This document shows, piece after piece, positions 6,699 through 10,868 of a DNA stretch of 10,868 bases (position 1 is its first letter; every line of letters starts with the position of its first letter). Location: contig DFZN01000027.1 in the NCBI GenBank assembly GCA_002382735.1, forward strand, positions 1 through 10,868, read 5' to 3'. The translations under genes and the position numbers were made by a program. The stretch is from a bacterium UBP11_UBA4055. Its GTDB lineage: Bacteria > UBA4055. The notes beneath the pieces were generated by a model. That model had not been told where the DNA came from. It ran no database searches and saw only the letters and a list, made by a program, of their open reading frames with translations.

Positions 6699-8104
6699 TC
6701 GTCATATCCCAGTATTTTAAGCATCGTATCCACGGACTGTTCTTCACGGTACAGAAAATCGATCACATTGCCTGTCTTGTCCCTGTCAATTATGATATGC
6801 TTGGGATCGGGAATAAGACAATGCTTTATCCCGCCGTATCCGCTGATCGAGTCCTGATAAGCGCCTGTGTGGAAAAAGCCGAGGTAAAGCGGTTCAGGAT
6901 TATCATCCTTAAAAACAGGCAGAAGTATCTGCTGGTCCATATCTTCTGAGTTATAGTAATCGGATTTGTCGCAGCTTATTCCGCCTATACTTACCCTTGT
7001 GTAGTCATTATACCATTTGTTTATCGGGAGCAGAATGAATTTTTCGTTCATTGACCATGCGTCAGGTATCGTGTTCATAACGCTGTTGTCTATGATGTAC
7101 CATCTTTCAGACTCGTTCTGCTGCTTCTGCTCAAGTACTTTAAATATTATCGCGCCGCTCTCTCCGACCGTGAATCTTCCGAATTCGGTAAAAATATCCG
7201 GCTCCTCGACATTATCGTTCTCGCATGTCTCCCTTATATTTCTGACGATCTCCCTTATCATGTGATTGTAGTCGTAATCGAATCCGAGGTGGTTCCTGAT
7301 TGGGAAACCGCCTCCGAGATTGAGGGAATCGAGGGACGGGCATAGTTTTCTGAGCTTTGTATAAAGATTGACCGCCTTTTTGAATTCACCCCAATAGTAA
7401 AAGCTGTCTTTTATGCCTGAATCGACAAAGAAATGAAGCATTTTCACGGTATAATCGGGATTGTCTTTGAACCTTTTATTATAAAAGTCAATGATCTCTG
7501 TGCTTCTTATGCCTAACCTTGATGTATAATATGTGGACTGCGGATCTTCCTCTATAGCCATTCTGATGCCGAATGTAAGTTTTCTCTTGCCGTCAGTAAT
7601 GCTCTCTATACGGTCAAGTTCCTTCGGGCTGTCCAAAACTATGATGCTGTTATTGAAACCTTCGTCCTGGATAGAAAATATCTTTCTCAAATATTCCTCA
7701 GTCTTGAACCCGTTGTGTACAAGGATCGTGTTCTTGTCGAATTCACCTTTTCTGTAAAGTCTTTTTATGAGGTCGATATCGAAGGATGATGAAGTTTCCA
7801 GGTTTACGCCGTGCTTCATTGCGGTAGCGATAACATGATGATAATGGCAGCATTTTGTACAGTAGCAGAAATGGTATTTGCCCGAATATCCGTTGGCTTT
7901 GATGGCGCGGTTGAACAGATTCTTTGATTTTTTTATCTGATCACCTATCTTGGGCAGATAGAACATCCTCAAAGGAGTTCCGTATTTTTCGATCAGGTAT
8001 TTTAACGATACCCCGTGAAAAGTGAGATATCCGTCATCAATATCAAAGCCTTCCTGAGGAAAATAATACGACTGCTCTATAAGGTCGAAATAAGTTGTTT
8101 TCAT
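6695..8104 (-). CDS. speA: Biosynthetic arginine decarboxylase, short Bacteroidota-type
   Basis: A 469-residue PLP enzyme of the alanine-racemase fold (fold III), expected to turn arginine into agmatine. It resembles the short decarboxylases of Bacteroidota rather than the 630-660-residue E. coli SpeA. Visible sites are the presumed PLP lysine Lys84 in FCYCTKCCHYHH, THE glycine loop GGGFP (264-268), EFGR (307-310) binding the cofactor phosphate, the cross-subunit Cys378-Asp379 in ISCDKSD, and GAYQD (414-418). The substrate is inferred from family and neighbours; a diaminopimelate or carboxynorspermidine decarboxylase would be smaller and differ around the lysine. Its ATG shares one base with the udp stop (TAATG), with GGAGG in the udp 3' end about 12 bases ahead, and its own TGA overlaps the speB ATG. 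Confidence 0.9.
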   Translation of the reverse strand: MKTTYFDLIEQSYYFPQEGFDIDDGYLTFHGVSLKYLIEKYGTPLRMFYLPKIGDQIKKSKNLFNRAIKANGYSGKYHFCYCTKCCHYHHVIATAMKHGVNLETSSSFDIDLIKRLYRKGEFDKNTILVHNGFKTEEYLRKIFSIQDEGFNNSIIVLDSPKELDRIESITDGKRKLTFGIRMAIEEDPQSTYYTSRLGIRSTEIIDFYNKRFKDNPDYTVKMLHFFVDSGIKDSFYYWGEFKKAVNLYTKLRKLCPSLDSLNLGGGFPIRNHLGFDYDYNHMIREIVRNIRETCENDNVEEPDIFTEFGRFTVGESGAIIFKVLEQKQQNESERWYIIDNSVMNTIPDAWSMNEKFILLPINKWYNDYTRVSIGGISCDKSDYYNSEDMDQQILLPVFKDDNPEPLYLGFFHTGAYQDSISGYGGIKHCLIPDPKHIIIDRDKTGNVIDFLYREEQSVDTMLKILGYDE

Positions 8105-8880
8105 TATGCTATGATCCCTCCTCTTTTACTCAGCATATACTCAAGCGAATGGCCCAGGGCTATAGCGAGATTTTCTTCAGCTTTGTTCAGGACCGAATCA
8201 TCTGGTGTTTCATTTTTTGTGCGGTTAACGATAACTGATGCGATACATCCTGCTTTTAAACCGAACGCCGATGCCATCGTAAAAAGTGTCGCAGATTCCA
8301 TCTCGAAATTGAGGACATTGAGTTTCTGCCATTGTTCGAGGCTGCCCTGAAAGGCCTTTATCACATATTTTGAAAATGTATCGTACCTTTCCTGACCGGG
8401 ATAGAATGTGTCCGATGATGCTGTGATGCCTGTATAATACGCTACTCCGGAGGCTTTGGCACCTGCGATAAGAGAATTGGTCAGTTCGATATCAGCTACG
8501 GCGGGATATTCTACCGGTGCGTAATGTTTCGAGGCTCCATCCAGTCTTACCGCGCCTGTTGTTATTATCAGGGACGGTATTTCTATGTAAGGCTGTATCG
8601 CGCCTGTAGTTCCTATCCTTATAAAGTATTCAATACCGATGCCGGCCAGTTCCTCAACCGCGATCGACAGAGAAGGTCCGCCGATGCCTGTCGAGCATAT
8701 CAGAATGTTCTCTCCGCATACTTTGGACAGCCACGAAGTGTATTCACGGTTAGATGTTAGAAAAACAGCATCCGGATTAAGCGTTTTTGCCGTCTTTTCA
8801 ACTCTGCCCGGGTCTCCCGGAAGAACGGCTATCTTTGCTCCTTTTATCATTTCCCGCGATATTTTTATATGATATTTCAT
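8104..8880 (-). CDS. udp: Uridine phosphorylase
   Basis: A 258-residue member of the NP-I nucleoside phosphorylase family, expected to split uridine with phosphate into uracil and ribose-1-phosphate. Similarity to E. coli Udp is strong along the whole length: PGDPGRVEK (21-29, phosphate loop with Arg26), STGIGGPS-SIAVEEL, RIGTTGAIQP (88-97, Arg88 and Thr91), ASSDTFYPGQERYDT (154-168, with Phe159, Gln163 and Arg165 of the uracil pocket), NFEMES (191-196) for the ribose, and VNRT (218-221). The Gln-x-Arg pair is the usual mark of uridine rather than purine specificity. It starts 25 bp after thiN with only AAGG as a weak ribosome site, and its TAA overlaps the ATG of the arginine decarboxylase. 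Why a pyrimidine salvage enzyme is coupled to polyamine genes is not evident. Confidence 0.94.
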   Translation of the reverse strand: MKYHIKISREMIKGAKIAVLPGDPGRVEKTAKTLNPDAVFLTSNREYTSWLSKVCGENILICSTGIGGPSLSIAVEELAGIGIEYFIRIGTTGAIQPYIEIPSLIITTGAVRLDGASKHYAPVEYPAVADIELTNSLIAGAKASGVAYYTGITASSDTFYPGQERYDTFSKYVIKAFQGSLEQWQKLNVLNFEMESATLFTMASAFGLKAGCIASVIVNRTKNETPDDSVLNKAEENLAIALGHSLEYMLSKRGGIIA

Positions 8881-8905
8881 GACGATCAGCCTTATTTATT
8901 AGATT

Positions 8906-9556
8906 TCAGGAATTTTTATTAAAAATAACAACAATAACGCCGTTTTCAAAATTAATTCTCTGACTTTCTCCAGCCGCCAGATTACTCAGACCCAGAGGAA
9001 TATTTTTTGACAGAACTTCATTTTTCAGCCCGTATTTAAAACCCTCAAGAGTCACTCCAAGGCATTCATCCGTTCCCGCGAACACCGAAACCGTCGAACC
9101 TGCGGGAAACTTGAATTCATAACCCTCAGGAGCAATGCAGGGGAGAAAGAAAATATCCTCTTCTTCACCCGAAAAAGTGATCTTCATCCCTCTCGATGCA
9201 AAATCAACCGCGGTTTCGTAATTGGAAATAAAATGATCGCTTCTTCCGCCCGACGCCGCAAAAATTAGAACATCATTCACATTTTTCTTATTCACAAAAT
9301 CGAGCGCGAGAAAAAAATCAGAACGGTCCTTATCAGCAGGAAAAATAACCGTATCCGTCACCGGAACTTTTGAATCAGGCGCGGAAGAATCCATGTCCCC
9401 GATATGAATAACAGGCCGAACAGAAAACCCTTCAAGATGACCGATCCCGCCGTCAACCGCTATCACGAACCCCGGCTTTTCCTCAAGCGCAGTCAAAAAC
9501 CCTCTGCCCCAGAAGCCCTGTCCGTTAAGAACCAATATAGCCTTTTCAGTTTTCAT
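8906..9556 (-). CDS. thiN: Thiamine pyrophosphokinase
   Basis: This enzyme makes thiamine pyrophosphate from thiamine and ATP in one step. The 216 residues show the family motifs in order: AVDGG (33-37), HIGDMDS (51-57), DKDRSD (75-80, usually KD-x-TD), FAASGGRSDH (99-108) with NYE following, and a C-terminal thiamine-binding beta domain with NLAAGE (192-197). The ATG at 9556 begins directly with the Rossmann-like first strand KAILVLNG, and a GCGGGT stretch lies a few bases upstream. An in-frame ATG at 9592 would add MFIFKRLNKRVF, which has no ribosome site and no family match, so it is not preferred. It lies 71 bp after the integrase gene and 25 bp before udp, with no terminator on either side. 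No thiamine transporter or riboswitch is visible. Confidence 0.9.
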   Translation of the reverse strand: MKTEKAILVLNGQGFWGRGFLTALEEKPGFVIAVDGGIGHLEGFSVRPVIHIGDMDSSAPDSKVPVTDTVIFPADKDRSDFFLALDFVNKKNVNDVLIFAASGGRSDHFISNYETAVDFASRGMKITFSGEEEDIFFLPCIAPEGYEFKFPAGSTVSVFAGTDECLGVTLEGFKYGLKNEVLSKNIPLGLSNLAAGESQRINFENGVIVVIFNKNS

Positions 9557-9627
9557 AAATACCCGCTTGTTAAGTCGCTTAAATATAAACATAAATCGAC
9601 ACTAAATCCACAAAACTATGCAGCCGA

Positions 9628-10866
9628 TCAACTATCCAGCGGACTCTTGATAATCAGCTTGTTCTTCTGTGCGACATGAGTATAGATCATAGTCGTGCTT
9701 ACATCAGAATGACCGAGGAGTTCCTGAACAGTCCTTATATCATAACCTGCCTCTATAAGATGAGTCGCGAAACTGTGCCTTAAAGTATGGATCGAAGCGT
9801 TCTTTTGAATATCAGTTTTTCGGAGAGCATTTTTAAAAGTCCTTTGTATGGATGTCGGATAAAGATGATGCCTCCTTACTGTGTTTGAACGCGGATCAAT
9901 AGAGAGTTTACCCGAAGGGAAAAGCCAGAACCATGCCCATTCAATTGAAGCGTTCGGATATTCTCTTTCAAGAGCAGACGGCATCTCAACACCCGGAATA
10001 CTATTCTCCCTGTCTCTCAAATGGATTTTCCTGACAGATTCTATATGTTTCCTCAGTTCTTTGACAACATTAATAGGAAGCAACGCAATCCTGTCTTTAT
10101 CACCTTTTCCGGATATGACAGTAATGCAGTTTCTGTCAAAATCAATATCCTTGATCCTCAGCTTAAGCAACTCAGTCAGCCTTAATCCTGAGCCGTATAT
10201 GATTTTACAGGCCAGTTTGTACGGTTCCTCAAGGTAAGAAAAAATAACAGACAACTCTTCCTTTGTAAGAACTACCGGCAGCCTTCTTGTCCTTTTAGCC
10301 CCGACAGACTCATACAGGTCATCTGCCTTCTTTCTAAGAACATTCTTAAAGAAATATACAAGCGCGTTCAAAGCCTGTCTTTGAGTTGAGGACGAGACTT
10401 TTCGTTCAACAGATAACCAGCTGAGGAAGTTTTTCACATCTGCACCGTTAAGATCATCAGCATTTTTGTATCCTAAATGAACAGCAAATCTGTCAAACCA
10501 TCCGAGATAAGTTTTTTCTGTCTGATAAGATCTGTGATGGAGCCGTAAGGATGAGATCATAGCTTCTCTCAACTTCAGATATTCTTCGTTTATTTGCGCT
10601 TCAGGCACCTTTACGGAATCATTTTTCAAATTATCTGATGCTATGAAATAACAATAAAGCGAAACAGCTTTCTTTGCCTGATCAACCTGCCAGTCAGCAA
10701 AATCCGGTGAAATATCTTCAATAAATTTTCCGATAAGTCCGGAAGATCCGACCGGAACATTTTTCTTTTCTGCGTATCTACAGTACAAATCTGCCCATTT
10801 TACATAATAGGGAATATACTTATCTCCGACCTTTCTTTTAGCCTTCAAAAACTCTTCAAAACCCAT
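9628..10866 (-). CDS. intI: Integron-type tyrosine recombinase (IntI-like) with N-terminal extension
   Basis: A 412-residue site-specific tyrosine recombinase. All catalytic residues are present: Arg229 in GSGLRLTELL, Lys254 in SGKGDKDR, His360 and Arg363 in HTLRHSFATHL, His386 in LLGHSDVSTT, and the nucleophile Tyr395 in IYTHV. Residues about 299-336 carry the extra IntI-specific segment that recognises folded attC sites: LEREYP, WAWFWLFPSGK, DPRS, RRHHLYP. This separates it from XerC/XerD. The end IKSPLDS echoes the RSPLD tail of class 1 IntI. A SAM-like core-binding domain lies at about 92-180. Before it are some 90 extra residues (FLKAKRKVG, IPYYVKWADLYCRYAEKK) not present in classical 320-340-residue IntI. 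The ATG at 10866 is two bases from the window edge, so the true start and its promoter may lie further right. No attC is seen in the window. Confidence 0.9.
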   Translation of the reverse strand: MGFEEFLKAKRKVGDKYIPYYVKWADLYCRYAEKKNVPVGSSGLIGKFIEDISPDFADWQVDQAKKAVSLYCYFIASDNLKNDSVKVPEAQINEEYLKLREAMISSLRLHHRSYQTEKTYLGWFDRFAVHLGYKNADDLNGADVKNFLSWLSVERKVSSSTQRQALNALVYFFKNVLRKKADDLYESVGAKRTRRLPVVLTKEELSVIFSYLEEPYKLACKIIYGSGLRLTELLKLRIKDIDFDRNCITVISGKGDKDRIALLPINVVKELRKHIESVRKIHLRDRENSIPGVEMPSALEREYPNASIEWAWFWLFPSGKLSIDPRSNTVRRHHLYPTSIQRTFKNALRKTDIQKNASIHTLRHSFATHLIEAGYDIRTVQELLGHSDVSTTMIYTHVAQKNKLIIKSPLDS

Positions 10867-10868
10867 GG

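Noticed and set aside
10863..10868. Window ends in CCATGG, and starts with GATC, as possible cloning sites
   Set aside because: Such short restriction sites are frequent by chance and nothing else suggests an artificial junction.

Overview
The window is a compact bacterial chromosomal segment of moderate GC. Almost everything lies on the minus strand, from about 10.87 kb down to 0.3 kb. The exception is the 3' end of one plus-strand gene at the left edge. There is no gene-free stretch over 300 bases. The largest gaps are the 97 bp between rpmF and plsX, the 71 bp between the integrase gene and thiN, and the 69 bp between speY and yceD. The gene set suggests a Gram-negative-type member of the Bacteroidota/FCB neighbourhood: a short arginine decarboxylase of the kind found in Bacteroidota, an Fn3-like surface protein tail of the kind common in Cloacimonadota/Delongbacteria-like genomes, and an integron-type integrase. 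This placement is an inference from gene families, not a phylogenetic result.

Reading in the direction of transcription (right to left), the first gene is an integron-type tyrosine recombinase (10866-9628). It has the IntI-specific insertion and an unusual N-terminal extension of about 90 residues. It is followed by thiamine pyrophosphokinase (thiN), uridine phosphorylase (udp), arginine decarboxylase (speA-like), an agmatinase-family ureohydrolase (speB-like) and a bacterial deoxyhypusine-synthase-like protein (speY-like). From udp to speY the junctions are TAATG, ATGA and TAA-A-ATG, so the four proteins are probably translationally coupled. Together the last three can take arginine to agmatine, then putrescine, then an aminobutylated polyamine, most likely homospermidine.

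A near-consensus sigma-70 promoter (4833-4861) starts the second block: yceD (DUF177), rpmF (L32), plsX, fabH, fabD, fabG. This is the classic ribosomal-protein/phospholipid/fatty-acid initiation cluster. A hairpin with a T tract between rpmF and plsX looks like an internal terminator that would let L32 be made in excess over the lipid enzymes. The cluster ends in a strong hairpin 5 bp after fabG. acpP does not follow. The same hairpin also serves the convergent plus-strand gene.

No terminator is visible between the integrase gene and thiN, or between speY and the yceD promoter, so readthrough from the polyamine block into the lipid block is possible. The most interesting parts are the integron integrase, whose cassette array (if any) would lie beyond the right edge, and the coupled udp-speA-speB-speY cluster.
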